DNA of 64,000 nucleotides from Micromonospora pisi (GCF_003633685.1 NZ_RBKT01000001.1:3286001-3350000); one strand, 5' to 3'; counted from the stretch's first letter, positions 7,941-17,708 are shown. The notes: a model not told the origin generated them from the letters alone. Numbers and translations are program-made.

Positions 7941-9002
7941 TCATGGGATGTCCGGGACCCAGTCGGCGGTGACGTAGGTGTCGAAGTCGACCACGGCTGG
8001 TGCTTCCACGTTGAGTCTGCCGGTGTCCGTCAGGAGCATCTGTTCCTGGGCGAGGAGTATGCCGGTGTGTCGGTCGATGATGAGGGTGTATCGGGTCGGT
8101 AGGCCGCTGACGTCGGAGGTGACGAAAAACGCTTCGCCGCTGCGGTCGGCTCGGTCTGTCGTGATTCCGGCGTATTGAAGGTCGGGCAGCCGGGCGAGGA
8201 CCAGTAGGACGGCGGCTCGTTCGGACGGGTCTAGGACACGTTCCTTGAAGAGGTCGGTGATGGCGAGGAGGGTTTGCGCCGACTCGTCTGTTCCTTTGTT
8301 GATCTCCCTTAGCCACTTCTCCAGCTGCGGCACTTCGGTCGGTGGGCGGCCCGCCCACAGTCGCTGGTAGCCGCCGGGCGGGTAGGTTTCGGCGACAGGA
8401 GTGTTGCCCCGGCTGAGGGCACGCTGGTCCTTCCAGTCCCGCCGATCGTCGGCGTCGGCGAAAATCGGCGTTCCTTGGCGGCGGATACTACGTCCGGAGT
8501 TGTCGGCCCTCAGCCAGGTTTCGGTGTCGGTCGGTACCACCGCCGAGGTGATCCGGCGCCCGTCGATTTGACTGTTGAGGTTCCAGCTGACGATGCGTAG
8601 GTGTTCGACCAGCGAGTCCGGGCCGCCCGGGCTGGCGCCCGCGGCGGTGGATCGAGTGGAATCGGCGATCTGTTCGAGCAGGGGTGCGGCGGCGACCGGT
8701 TGCTCGGGTGCGTGGTAGGTGAGCGGAGGCGGTGTCACGTCGTGCGCGGGTGCCGGATTCGGGATCATGGTGAGCGTGGCGATGACGGCGATCGTGGCTG
8801 AGACTCCACCGACGGCGATGCGCCATACCCAAGTCCACCGGGGCGGTGTGGCGGGCGCCGGGCGTGGTTGGTCAGGCGTGCTGAGGATCCGCGCCAGGGT
8901 CGCCGCCGCGATCTCCGAGTTCGGTTGCCATTCCTCTTCGGACCTGGCGAGTGCCGGGCCCCAGTGGGCGCGGAGATCTCGAGCCGCCTTGTCGATCACC
9001 AT
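7941..9002 (-). CDS. CU044_5270-type membrane protein, likely ECF partner
   Basis: 353 residues. A cytoplasmic N-terminal part of about 55 residues is followed by one membrane helix (about residues 60-80, WRIAVGGVSATIAVIATL) and a large extracytoplasmic domain ending LPTRYTLIIDRHTGILLAQEQ, typical of the CU044_5270 family that sits next to ECF sigma genes. ATG at 9002 has GGAGGGAGA upstream and overlaps the sigma-factor stop by 7 bases, so the genes are coupled. A role as regulator or anti-sigma of the neighbour is inferred from context; no zinc-binding anti-sigma motif (HxxxCxxC) is visible. Confidence 0.75.
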   Translation of the reverse strand: MVIDKAARDLRAHWGPALARSEEEWQPNSEIAAATLARILSTPDQPRPAPATPPRWTWVWRIAVGGVSATIAVIATLTMIPNPAPAHDVTPPPLTYHAPEQPVAAAPLLEQIADSTRSTAAGASPGGPDSLVEHLRIVSWNLNSQIDGRRITSAVVPTDTETWLRADNSGRSIRRQGTPIFADADDRRDWKDQRALSRGNTPVAETYPPGGYQRLWAGRPPTEVPQLEKWLREINKGTDESAQTLLAITDLFKERVLDPSERAAVLLVLARLPDLQYAGITTDRADRSGEAFFVTSDVSGLPTRYTLIIDRHTGILLAQEQMLLTDTGRLNVEAPAVVDFDTYVTADWVPDIP

Positions 9003-9535
9003 TCTCTCCCTCCGACAAGTTCGATAAGTGGGTGTCTGTCGTGGTCTGCGCCGCGCGAGTGGCGCAGGGCCTGATCCCTGAGCCGCTTCACTCGCATCGT
9101 CATCGCTAGACGGCTACAGCCCATGACCTTGGCTGCCTCTGTCTGCGTCAGATCACAGTGAACCAACAGGAAGATCGTGATTCGGTCTTGTTCGGGCAAT
9201 TTGGCGAGAGCGTCGTCGAAGCGCATGCCTCGGACGACCCGCTCGGCGTGGTCAGGTGTTGTCTGAGCGACAAGAGGGGGGCCGTGTTCGGCGACGTACC
9301 CGTTCTGGGTCCTCTTTGCTCTCACACGGTTGCTGACGTGGTTGGACGCCACCTTAAGGAGCCATGGAAGCGGATTCTCCCGGTCCCGTACCGTGTCACG
9401 CTTGTTCCAGGCGAGAAGGAACACATCGGCGGCCACGTCCTCGACGTCCAGGCCAACACTCTTGTAGCCCACGAAACGGCAGATCGTGCTGTAGTGACGC
9501 CCGAACATTTCGGTGAACCAAATTTGATCATCCAT
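8996..9535 (-). CDS. ECF RNA polymerase sigma factor (SigE-like, sigma-70 family)
   Basis: 179 residues from the ATG at 9535; GGAGGG lies just upstream, and a GTG four codons earlier overlaps that site. Region 2 contains VGLDVEDVAADVFLLAW, the core-binding and -10 recognition helices. Region 4 has LAKLPEQDRITIFLLVHCDL then TQTEAAKVMGCSRLAMTMRVKRL, the -35-binding helix-turn-helix. No C-terminal extension. First gene of a two-gene operon with the membrane protein, so its activity probably answers an envelope or external signal. Confidence 0.85.
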   Translation of the reverse strand: MDDQIWFTEMFGRHYSTICRFVGYKSVGLDVEDVAADVFLLAWNKRDTVRDRENPLPWLLKVASNHVSNRVRAKRTQNGYVAEHGPPLVAQTTPDHAERVVRGMRFDDALAKLPEQDRITIFLLVHCDLTQTEAAKVMGCSRLAMTMRVKRLRDQALRHSRGADHDRHPLIELVGGREW

Positions 9536-10370
9536 GCATCCCTCCACCTGGATATGTCGCCAGACCCCGGGAACGTCACGCCCGATCGACCAGGGTCCAC
9601 GAGTTCATCCGAACGGGTACGCGAACGCTGCCCTGTCCGCGTCGACCTCCGTCGTCACAGGGAGGTACGAACGGCCGGTAGACCCACCCAGGTGTCACGC
9701 CGCGGATCATTCAGGACACCGCGGCCGGATGTCGTCAATGCCCGACGTCGACGAGCCCGGCATCCGTCACCTGCAGCCCGACGGCCGATCCACCCACACT
9801 CGGCAAATTTATGCATCGTCGTAGGCCGATGAACACCACGGGCTCTGCCTCGGGCAACCATGGTCGTGAGCTGCTTGAACTCATCCTCACTGCCAGCAGT
9901 GAGGAGTTTCGGTCGATCACGGATCCGCAGGCATCTCACGCTTCGGGACATCACGCTCGAGAGCCCGTGACAATCCGCGCTGCCCGCGAAATATATGGGT
10001 GGAGACACCGACCGTCGCGGCAGCGCATGAGGGCCGACGGTCCACATGCTCTGCGGATCGTGCCCGAACCACGGCACAACCGCGCCGAGAATGGCCAGCC
10101 ACTCCATCGGTAGTGGCGCCCCCTCATCGGCCCGCCCTGACTCGTGCCGGAGACCTCACCCGACCCACCCGAACCCGTCAAACGAGGCACGACAGGGGCA
10201 CCACCCAGAAACTCCTCGAACGCGCCGCTGGGGACCAGCGGACCGCGTTACGCAGGCGCCGACAGTCGCGCCCCGTCCGGATCCTGCCGATCCTCCGGCC
10301 TATCTCCGGGCGCCCGCACTCCGGCCTTCAGGGCCGACCCCGACCATCCTCACCTCCGATAGGGAGCACA
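9536..10370. other. Stretch without a supported gene
   Basis: About 830 bases between the sigma factor and the GAF protein. Frames on both strands of up to 150 codons were inspected: they lack domains and ribosome binding sites and are rich in Arg, Pro and His. The part next to 9536 must carry the sigma operon promoter; AGGGAG at 10361-10366 is the ribosome binding site of the GAF gene. Confidence 0.4.
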
Positions 10371-11195
10371 GTGCCGAAGCACCACACCCCGAACCGTGTC
10401 CGAGTCTGGACACGCCGCACCATGCGATACGGATTTCCGGTCTTTTTTCCCGCGTCAGCGGTCGTCTCCACCTTCCTCGCGTCGCTCAACCACGGCCCCA
10501 TCCGGGTGTACTGGGGCCTCGGAGCTATCGCCGCGACGACAGGGACGGCCATCTTCGGTGTGTTCAAGGAACGGCAGGCCAGCGCCGCCGGCGACGCGGC
10601 CGCCCGGGCACGGGCCCAACTCGCCTCTGGCCTCAACCGCGCCGGCGCTCCCCTGCTGAACGCACTCGGGAAGGTCACCACCGCGAAGACCGAGCAGGAA
10701 CTACGAGCCGCGGTCGATGTCCTGACCACCCGAGTCGTCGACATCGGTCATTCCCAGTGCGGACGGCACAACCAACCACGCGCCAACCTCCGCTGCGTCT
10801 ACTACACCTACAACCACGACCGCCTCGAACGCGTCGTGTACGTCGGACGTCAAACCAACACCGCACCACGCCGCCACTTCACCAACGGAGCGAGCGCCCA
10901 CGACAACGAGGCCATCCGACTCACCCTCAGCGAGGATGTCCTGGTCGTCGACGACCTCCACCAAACCCCACCACCCCACTTCAACGACGCCAAGGGACGC
11001 AGCTACCGCTCCTTCATCGCAGTACCCGTACGCGCCGGCGAGACCAGCTACGGCCTCCTCACCCTGGACTCCGACCTACCCCACTCCCTCACCGACGTCG
11101 ACAAAGGCCACATGGTCCTCCTCGCCGCCGTCCTCGCCGCCGGGCTCGCCCACCAGGAAACCGCCGGAGCGGTCACCAACATCCCCACGCCATAA
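10371..11195 (+). CDS. Membrane-anchored GAF-domain protein
   Basis: 274 residues from GTG at 10371 (AGGGAG four bases upstream). Two adjacent membrane helices lie at about residues 20-65 (YGFPVFFPASAVVSTFLASL, then VYWGLGAIAATTGTAIFGVF). A helical linker (AAARARAQLASGLNRAG) leads to a GAF domain at about 105-270 with SFIAVPVRAGETSYGLLTLD. No output domain (kinase, cyclase, HTH) is fused, so it must signal through a partner. The next gene, 53 bases downstream on the same strand, encodes a small membrane protein, a candidate partner. Ligand unknown. Confidence 0.7.
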   Translation: MPKHHTPNRVRVWTRRTMRYGFPVFFPASAVVSTFLASLNHGPIRVYWGLGAIAATTGTAIFGVFKERQASAAGDAAARARAQLASGLNRAGAPLLNALGKVTTAKTEQELRAAVDVLTTRVVDIGHSQCGRHNQPRANLRCVYYTYNHDRLERVVYVGRQTNTAPRRHFTNGASAHDNEAIRLTLSEDVLVVDDLHQTPPPHFNDAKGRSYRSFIAVPVRAGETSYGLLTLDSDLPHSLTDVDKGHMVLLAAVLAAGLAHQETAGAVTNIPTP

Positions 11196-11248
11196 GCAAC
11201 CAGCGACAACGGGTCACCACCCGCCGAGAAGCCGAAAGGCTGAATACC

Positions 11249-11593
11249 ATGCCACCCCACCATCCCCACACCCCCGCGACCGTTCGGCACGTACCCCTCC
11301 TCTCCGACGACGGACACCGCTTCCTCAACGGCGACCTCACCGCCGCCGACTACCTCGAAACCGCCCGACGCGCCGCCATCGAACAAACCCGCCGCGAAAT
11401 CGCACCCCACCTCCGACGAGCCACCCTCACCTCCCTCGTCACCTCCATCACCACCGTCGCCATCTTCTGGACCGGAGGCGCGGTACTCCTCATCGCCCAC
11501 CACGCCACCCACGCCGCCACCGCACTCAGCACAGGAACCATTGCCGCAATCCTCGGGCTACTCGCCCGACACCGACTCAACCGAGAATCCTGA
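11249..11593 (+). CDS. Small membrane protein
   Basis: 114 residues, ATG at 11249 with GAAAGG upstream. A soluble N-terminal part contains RFLNGDLTAADYLETARR, a pattern of a short helical motif, followed by two hydrophobic helices (SLVTSITTVAIFWTGGAVLL and TGTIAAILGLLARHRL). Probably co-transcribed with the GAF protein. No family recognised. It faces the NACHT gene tail to tail. Confidence 0.6.
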   Translation: MPPHHPHTPATVRHVPLLSDDGHRFLNGDLTAADYLETARRAAIEQTRREIAPHLRRATLTSLVTSITTVAIFWTGGAVLLIAHHATHAATALSTGTIAAILGLLARHRLNRES

Positions 11594-11809
11594 ACCCGCC
11601 AGACCCCCCACCCAGGCCAACCGTCACAAACTCCCGCCGACGGGAGAGTCCCCGCAGGTACGAGGAGGATTCAGACCAGGCCGCCCCTTGGCGGCGACGC
11701 CATCTGAAACGAGCCGAGGTGGTAGACCATCGGAAGATTCATCGACAAGTGAGCCATCTCGTCCCTGGGCGGGCCACCAATCGCGAAGCCCAAAATCCGT
11801 CTGCGGTGA

Positions 11810-14653
11810 CTACACGTCGTCTGGCATCATCGATTGAAGCCGCTCACCCACCGGCCGGCGATGCACGGTCGGGATCACGCCGTCTCGCAGGTGGTAGATG
11901 AGCCTCTCCTCATGGCCGATCACGTGGGCCAAGGCCGCTGCGAGTCCTGCCGCTGCCGGCTCTACCGCTAGCGCCCGCATGATGGCGAGGTAGTCCTCGT
12001 CTCGCATCTCGTTGCCACGGAGGTGCCGTAGTGCGTCGGCTGCCTCGTGAAGTAAACGATCTGCTTCGCCAACGCACGGGTTGGTTTCGATTTCAAAGTC
12101 GAAGTCTTCCCACCCGTCTACGGAGGTCGGAAGAGTCGCGTCCGGGCGCTTCCTCACGCTGTCGAGGCCGCGCACGTTGGGGTGTGCTCGGATCTCCAGG
12201 GCGATCGCTGGCGTCAGGTGTTGGAGCGTGGCCGCTGTCCTCCGTGCCGTGGGTGTTCCTCCCAAGGCGTCGCGTAACCCTTCCGCTACCGCCGCCCGCT
12301 GGTCGTCGCCGGTGTTGGCGAACCGTAGGAGGTACTTTGTGATCAATGGAAGGTCCGGCGGGTCCGGCTCGCCCAGGACCTTCATGGCCTCCGCGATCAG
12401 CCGGTCGCGCCATCTGGGGTAGGAACGCGCCATACCGTCGTCAATGATGTCCAGCGCGAGGCGCGGGCCGACCGGTGCGACGCCGCCGAGCCGGTCGTCG
12501 GCCGTCGCATCGATTGTCTCAACGAGCTCGACCAAGGCTTGGTGCTGATGCCGTTGAGGGGTTGAGAAGAGCTGGCCGGCGGCGAACAGCCAGGTGTTAC
12601 GCCAGTACGGACTGGCGGCGGCCACCCGCACGCGGTCCAGAATGTCGTCCAGCGGTCCAGTGGTCAGGTGCATGGCGGCCATGAGTTCTTGCAGGGACCT
12701 CACATCGAAGCCGTAGCCGTCCGCGCCTCGGGGCACGATCAGCACCAGCCGCTTGGTAGCCGCGTCGAAGATGTTCGACAGCAGGCCCGCGTCCTTGCCG
12801 GACGGTTTGAAGCCGGCTTCGGTGAGGACTTGCCATGCGATGCGCCGCAGCTCCTCGGGGGTGAGCGTGGCGTAGGACCGGTCGCTGGATTCGCTGCGCA
12901 CCTGCAGTTCGAATCCGACCCGTTCGTGTAGCTGTTGGATCTGCTGGCCGTAATCCTGAAGCATCTTGTGTAGTCCAGCTGGCTTGTCGCGCTCTCGCTT
13001 GAACACTGTGTCGTAGTAGCCCCGAAACAGGCTGTAGCGATCCGGGGCCAGCTGTCCGGCTCCGTCGATGATGATGGTCAGGATCAGGACTTGCAGCGGG
13101 GTGCGCAGCAGGTGCTGTAGAGATTCATCTTCCGCAGCCTTGACCAGACGGGCGTGCACTCTCTCGATCCGGTCGGTGTCCGTACGAAGGCGGACCCTGG
13201 TCGCGAGCTTCCCGTAGCGAACGGCCTCTGCGAGTTCAAGATAATCCAGGTCGACCCGTTCGAACTGCGCGGGCGCGATTTTCTCTGTGTAACCCACCGG
13301 CCGAGTGGTCAGAATGACGAGCACATCGCACTTGTCCGCGTCGACGTCATTGACGAACTCGGTCACCCGCTCGATCAGGCGCTTTCGCACGGTGGGCTCG
13401 GTGACCTCATCGAGCCCGTCAAGGACAAGCAACCACGGCCACTTCTGCCTCCATTCCTTGAGGGCCCACGCCGTCACAATTCCCGTGTCGGACCTGCGGG
13501 ACACCTTATGTGCGATCCATCGCAGCAGGGTGGAGTCGTCGTTGAGCCCTCCCTCCTGGACATACTGCGCCAGGTCGATGCGCACCGGCCAGCGGCGGTT
13601 CCTTGGCAGCTCACGGGCGAAACGCCTCAGAGCGGTTTTGGTGCCCTCGATGATCTCGCGGTGGCCGTCTCCAAGGTTGTCAGCGTCGCGCAGCAGGGCT
13701 GCACGGAACACCTGGACGAGGAACTTGGAGATCGTCGTCTTACCGTTACCCGGTGCCCCGGTAATGATCAGATGTCGAGGGGCCGCCTGGGTCGTTATAC
13801 CGGGCGCGAGGACGTGTTCCGCGCGATCGAGAACATATTTGATCACGCTCGTGTGCCGCGTCCCGGAGTCGAAGCTGACCGGTAAGTCGATCGCTATTTC
13901 ATGAACGGGAATTCCATTGCCGTCACCGCTTCCCGCCTCATCGAAGTAGATGAATCCCTCGCCTGCCAGCGCAGTCTTCGCGTGCTCACGAAGCGCGGCT
14001 TCGAGATTGTCGGTCGAGATGTTGTCGCTGAGCTGCCTCAAAACAGTGAAGGCATCTCCGGCAGTAAGGAACGCCGGAAACGCACTGCGGATTCCCGGGT
14101 AGACCTTGAGGAGGGTCTGAATCTGGTTGCCGTCCCACACGCGTACCTTCGCGATCGACTTCACCCTATTCAGGCGCTTGATCCGGGCGCTCGTGGCCTC
14201 CCCGTCGATATCCCGCGTGCCATCATTGAGATGGTCCAGATAATCTTTGATGTGGGTATTTATTGTGTCATGCCCGCCGACCACAGGGAACGGCGTGAGG
14301 ATCACGTTCGTAATGAAGATCAAAAAGCCGGGGATATCCCTGCGATCGCCCTTGAAATTAGCCCAGGCATCGAGCTCCTTACGGATTTGTCCCCAAAGCC
14401 AAGCCGCGTTTTCCGGGTGTCCACCGGTCACGGACGCCTTATGTTTCACCTGGATGACGGTGTAGCCGTCCCACACTTCGCCAGGCTGATCCTCGACTGG
14501 CTTCCAGACGAGCTGACCCCGGTAGTACAGATCACGCCCGCCGTCACGCCCTGCGCCCATCACCTGGACGCCAGGGCCGAAAGCCGCGACTGCAAGGCTG
14601 GCCGCGAGATCTTGGAAGCCTGTAGGGCCTAGCTGCTCCAGGTTGTCACTCAA
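11810..14653 (-). CDS. Mrr-like nuclease-NACHT STAND NTPase, candidate anti-phage protein
   Basis: 947 residues from a TTG at 14653 with AGAAGG six bases upstream; an in-frame ATG at 14680 has no such site. Residues 1-75 look like a PD-(D/E)xK nuclease of the Mrr type: GPTGFQDLAASL, then AGRDGGRD (D37) and VIQVKHK (Q68, K70). The NACHT ATPase follows: P-loop GAPGNGKTT at 299-307, Walker B LLVLDGLDE at 408-416 and sensor LTTRPVGY at about 448. The C-terminal 450 residues are helical with no recognised repeats and no membrane helix. Nuclease-NACHT proteins of the Avs/bNACHT type sense phage products and degrade DNA; that role is inferred from architecture and island context. Confidence 0.8.
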   Translation of the reverse strand: MSDNLEQLGPTGFQDLAASLAVAAFGPGVQVMGAGRDGGRDLYYRGQLVWKPVEDQPGEVWDGYTVIQVKHKASVTGGHPENAAWLWGQIRKELDAWANFKGDRRDIPGFLIFITNVILTPFPVVGGHDTINTHIKDYLDHLNDGTRDIDGEATSARIKRLNRVKSIAKVRVWDGNQIQTLLKVYPGIRSAFPAFLTAGDAFTVLRQLSDNISTDNLEAALREHAKTALAGEGFIYFDEAGSGDGNGIPVHEIAIDLPVSFDSGTRHTSVIKYVLDRAEHVLAPGITTQAAPRHLIITGAPGNGKTTISKFLVQVFRAALLRDADNLGDGHREIIEGTKTALRRFARELPRNRRWPVRIDLAQYVQEGGLNDDSTLLRWIAHKVSRRSDTGIVTAWALKEWRQKWPWLLVLDGLDEVTEPTVRKRLIERVTEFVNDVDADKCDVLVILTTRPVGYTEKIAPAQFERVDLDYLELAEAVRYGKLATRVRLRTDTDRIERVHARLVKAAEDESLQHLLRTPLQVLILTIIIDGAGQLAPDRYSLFRGYYDTVFKRERDKPAGLHKMLQDYGQQIQQLHERVGFELQVRSESSDRSYATLTPEELRRIAWQVLTEAGFKPSGKDAGLLSNIFDAATKRLVLIVPRGADGYGFDVRSLQELMAAMHLTTGPLDDILDRVRVAAASPYWRNTWLFAAGQLFSTPQRHQHQALVELVETIDATADDRLGGVAPVGPRLALDIIDDGMARSYPRWRDRLIAEAMKVLGEPDPPDLPLITKYLLRFANTGDDQRAAVAEGLRDALGGTPTARRTAATLQHLTPAIALEIRAHPNVRGLDSVRKRPDATLPTSVDGWEDFDFEIETNPCVGEADRLLHEAADALRHLRGNEMRDEDYLAIMRALAVEPAAAGLAAALAHVIGHEERLIYHLRDGVIPTVHRRPVGERLQSMMPDDV

Positions 14654-14899
14654 CCCGCACCTTCTCGACCACGATCGCATCCATGCCAGGCCGACAACGA
14701 CCCGGAGGACATAGCCTACGCACACGAGTTCCACCCGGTGTGCCCAGAGCCGTCCGCCGGAAGCCGAGCCTTTCCTCTGCGGCTGTTTGCTCGGAGCCGG
14801 GGTCGTCCGGCGAGTCGCTGCCGGAATTCCGTAGTCACCCCGTTACACCACCGAGCCGTGATGGCTGGCGATCGCGCTAGTCCGGCTCCCCGGGGCGTC

Positions 14900-16318
14900 T
14901 TAGATGAGCGACATCTGTTCATGGTCAGGCAGGTTGAAGTGAATGACCCGCCCAGGGTCGACGTTCCCGGTGTCGGTGAGTTGATGGGCTTCGCGGGCGT
15001 TGCGGACGTAGATGAGTACTACGGGTGGGAGTCGATGCAGCGAGGCTGGGCTGGGGCGGAGTATGCCGTGCAGCCGGCGGCGCGTGTAGATCGCGATGCC
15101 GTACGCGCTGTCGGCGGAGGCGCCCTGGGCGTCGAACTCGGCCCGGGTGGCTTGCTTCTTCCACAGCGGCTCGGCCACGGCGTCACGCAGTTCCTGGACC
15201 TGCGCGGGCGACAGCACCGCCCACCACTGGCCCGCAACCAGTTGCTCGTGCTGTTCCTGCCGGAGGCGTTGCTCCTCGGCGGCGCGGGCCTGCTCCTGCC
15301 GCTGTCGTTCCTCGGCTTCTCGTCGCTGCCGGGCCTGCTCGGCCTCGATTGCCCGCTGTCGCTGCTGTTCCTCCCAGCGGGCGGCCTGCTCCGCTTCCCA
15401 GATTTTGCGCTGCCGCTCCTGCTCCTGCCGTTGTGCCTCGCGTTGGCGTTCCTCTTCGATCCGGCGGGCCTCGGCTTCGGCCTTGCGCTGTTGCTCGGCT
15501 CGGCGCTCTTGCTCTTCCCGCTGGCGTTTGCGCTCTTCCTGACGTTGGCGCATGGCTTCGTGCCGCGTCTCGGTGTCCACGTGTGGGCTTGTGGTCCAGA
15601 CCAGGGGTCGCCGACGCCAGCTCCTGCTGGCGAACCAGACATTCCGGTACCGGGGCCGGACCCGGTGGACCTGTGTCTGCCCGTGCAGTACCCAGCGGAT
15701 GAAGGCGGTCAGCTCCAGGTCGTCGACGGCGATCCAGGTGCCGTGCTCGAAGGAAAACGAGGCGGGCCCGTCGACGACGGTCCACGGACGGTCCTCGCGC
15801 GGCTCCTGGACCCGGACTGACGGCACGGCACCCAACCAGAGGGCCTTCCCGCCGGGGCTTACCCAGCACACGCCGATGCCCTCAGCCCGGTACCGCTCGG
15901 TGCGCTCCTGGATTTCCTCGTTCGTGATGGGTGACAGTTGGGCCTCCCAGGCGATGCGCTGTGTGCCATCGTGGGAGGAAGCGAGCACGTCGGCACGCCA
16001 GGTGCCGTCCGGTGCGCGGACCTCCAGTTCGGCGTGCCAGTCGGCGGCGCGGATCGCGGTCGCGAGTTCCAGCTTGAGCAGATGGTGCTCCAGGGATTCG
16101 TTGAGCCAGGCGCAGTCGGCGGGCCGGCCAGGGTCGTGGGCGAAGTACCGCAACTTGCGGGCGGACACCTTGGCGTGCACGCCGTAGCCGCAATCGGGGC
16201 AACGCAGCGCGACCCGGGGCCGGGTCTTGTGCACCTGGTCCCAGCTCAGTCCACGGCCGAGGTCGGGCAGGGTCGCGTCGATGCGGCCGACCTCGGGGTG
16301 GATCGCCGCGAACGCCAT
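14900..16318 (-). CDS. CoiA-like nuclease with long coiled coil
   Basis: 472 residues; ATG at 16318, one base after the integrase-remnant stop. An N-terminal Cys pair (LRCPDCGYGVHAK) and RYFAHDPGR precede the competence CoiA-like nuclease core: ESLEHHLLKLELATAI, WRADVL (Asp) and WEAQLSPIT (ExQ), all within about residues 30-140. Residues about 255-375 are an uninterrupted Arg/Glu/Gln coiled coil (RQRQEERKRQREEQERRAEQ and onward), and the end is a compact globular part. Such proteins are frequent on actinomycete mobile elements; the function there is not established. An upstream in-frame extension belongs to the integrase. Confidence 0.75.
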   Translation of the reverse strand: MAFAAIHPEVGRIDATLPDLGRGLSWDQVHKTRPRVALRCPDCGYGVHAKVSARKLRYFAHDPGRPADCAWLNESLEHHLLKLELATAIRAADWHAELEVRAPDGTWRADVLASSHDGTQRIAWEAQLSPITNEEIQERTERYRAEGIGVCWVSPGGKALWLGAVPSVRVQEPREDRPWTVVDGPASFSFEHGTWIAVDDLELTAFIRWVLHGQTQVHRVRPRYRNVWFASRSWRRRPLVWTTSPHVDTETRHEAMRQRQEERKRQREEQERRAEQQRKAEAEARRIEEERQREAQRQEQERQRKIWEAEQAARWEEQQRQRAIEAEQARQRREAEERQRQEQARAAEEQRLRQEQHEQLVAGQWWAVLSPAQVQELRDAVAEPLWKKQATRAEFDAQGASADSAYGIAIYTRRRLHGILRPSPASLHRLPPVVLIYVRNAREAHQLTDTGNVDPGRVIHFNLPDHEQMSLI

Positions 16319-16319
16319 G

Positions 16320-17288
16320 TCAGCGGCCTTGTCCGGTTCTGCTAAGGGCGGCCGGGTCGGTGGCGGCGACCACTTCGGGACCGGGTCGGGCGTAACGCTC
16401 CAGGGAGCGCACGGAGGCGTGCCGGGAGCAGGCGAGCAGGGTGGCGGTGTTCTGGTGCCATTCTCGGCTTCGTGGGAAGGCATCGCGTGGCGGAGTTGGT
16501 GCAGCGTCCAGCCCTGTTCCCGGTCGACCGAATTGGCGAGAGGCCAGGTGGCGTGCTCGAAGATCTCGGCCGCGCGGCGGTAGGACAGCCAGACCCAGCC
16601 GGTGACGAGGCACAAGTCGACGGTGGCCACGACGCGAGTCGGCTTGCAGCCCGCAAGGAACACCGGGCCGTGGGCGCGGCCGGCGACAAGCCGGGGCAGC
16701 AGCATGGCGCCGCCGGCCTGGCAGAACACCCACTTGGTGTTGCCGCCCGTGGACACCACCCGGGCGCGTTTGCTGGCCAGGTCGAGGTCGGGCACGTCGA
16801 GGGTGAGGATCTCCTCGGCGCGGGCGGCGGTCGCGTAGAGCAGCCGCCACAGCGTTCTGTCGCGCAGACCGACGTCGAGGTGCCACAGCGAGGCGACCTA
16901 ATCGCGGGTCAGCACCCGGGTGGTGTCCACGGTGACCTTCGACCGGACCCAGTCCGCAGTGGGGGTCGCCGGCGATCCAGCCGATCGTCTCGCGCCACCA
17001 GGTGAACGAGGAGCGCAGGGTGGACAGGTGCCGGACCCGGATGGCCGGAGCGGTGGTGCCGAACGCCGCCGTGCACGCCTGGGCGAGCGCCGCCGCCTCG
17101 GGCTTGGGGTCCAGCGCGCCGACGTCGCCGGCCGGGGTGCCGGCGAGCGCGGTCAGGGTCTGCCGGTGCTTGACCGTGGTGCCTGTCGACCAGGCGCCGG
17201 CGGCGGTGCGCGCGGCGAGGAACGTCTCGACGGCGTGGGCGAAGGTCGGCGTCGGGTACAACGTCCTGAGCTTGTGGACCGGCCCCAC
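16320..17288 (-). pseudogene. Tyrosine recombinase (integrase), broken
   Basis: The SAM-like N-terminal part reads from about 17288 (TFAHAVETFLAARTAAGAW). Near 16965, in a CCCCC run, the frame shifts; the next frame has a TAG after RVLTRD at about 16900 and then continues VASLWHLDVGLRDRTLWRLL, TAARAEEIL (first catalytic Arg), TLHQLRHAM (second His/Arg). A second shift near 16455 restores the first frame with SRHASVRSLERYARP, containing the catalytic His and nucleophile Tyr. So all catalytic residues survive but two frameshifts and one stop disable the gene. Its position on the 3' side of tRNA-fMet marks it as the former integrase of the island. Confidence 0.8.
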
Positions 17289-17704
17289 CCGCGCACCTCA
17301 TGGCTCGTCGCAGGAAATGCGTACGGGTCGATGGTCTCAGAGAAGTAGGACAACTTCGACCCAGTGCTGCTCGCTGCGGATCGGTCAGGTCGCGCCGAGC
17401 GGGTTGTCGCGGGGGATCGGTCGTTGCCTGCGACAACCGGTTCAGGCGCTGCCGGGCCGGTCGGGGAGCCACAGGCAGAAGGGGACGGCGGGGTGCGCAG
17501 TGATCCGATCCGCCGGGCCCTGGGCTGTCCCCGATACGGAATCGATGGCCTTGATTTCAGGGATGCCCCTGAACGGAACACCGGCATCCCCCTGAGATAG
17601 AAGGTGCTCGACGTCGACCCGACGACCGATACAGCAAAGATCGATAGTCTGCTATCTCATGTCGCCTCGTGGTGTTTCGTCTGCCCGGACTGTGCCCGGA
17701 AGGA
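17289..17704. other. Region between integrase remnant and tRNA terminator
   Basis: About 416 bases without a gene. It contains an imperfect hairpin at 17559-17595 (GGGATGCC facing GGCATCCC) and a short palindrome GATAG-TCTG-CTATC at 17643-17656. This is where an attachment site or excisionase-binding repeats would be expected, but no copy of the tRNA 3' end was noticed here. Confidence 0.35.
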
Positions 17705-17708
17705 GATC

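Noticed and set aside
9655-10113. Opposed frames of 100-150 codons
   Set aside because: No domain or ribosome binding site on either strand and the two frames overlap each other.
16320-16795. One long protein joining integrase and CoiA regions
   Set aside because: The frame is continuous only because a frameshift in the integrase puts it in phase with the CoiA gene; the CoiA-like ATG at 16318 and the integrase stop at 16320 separate them.
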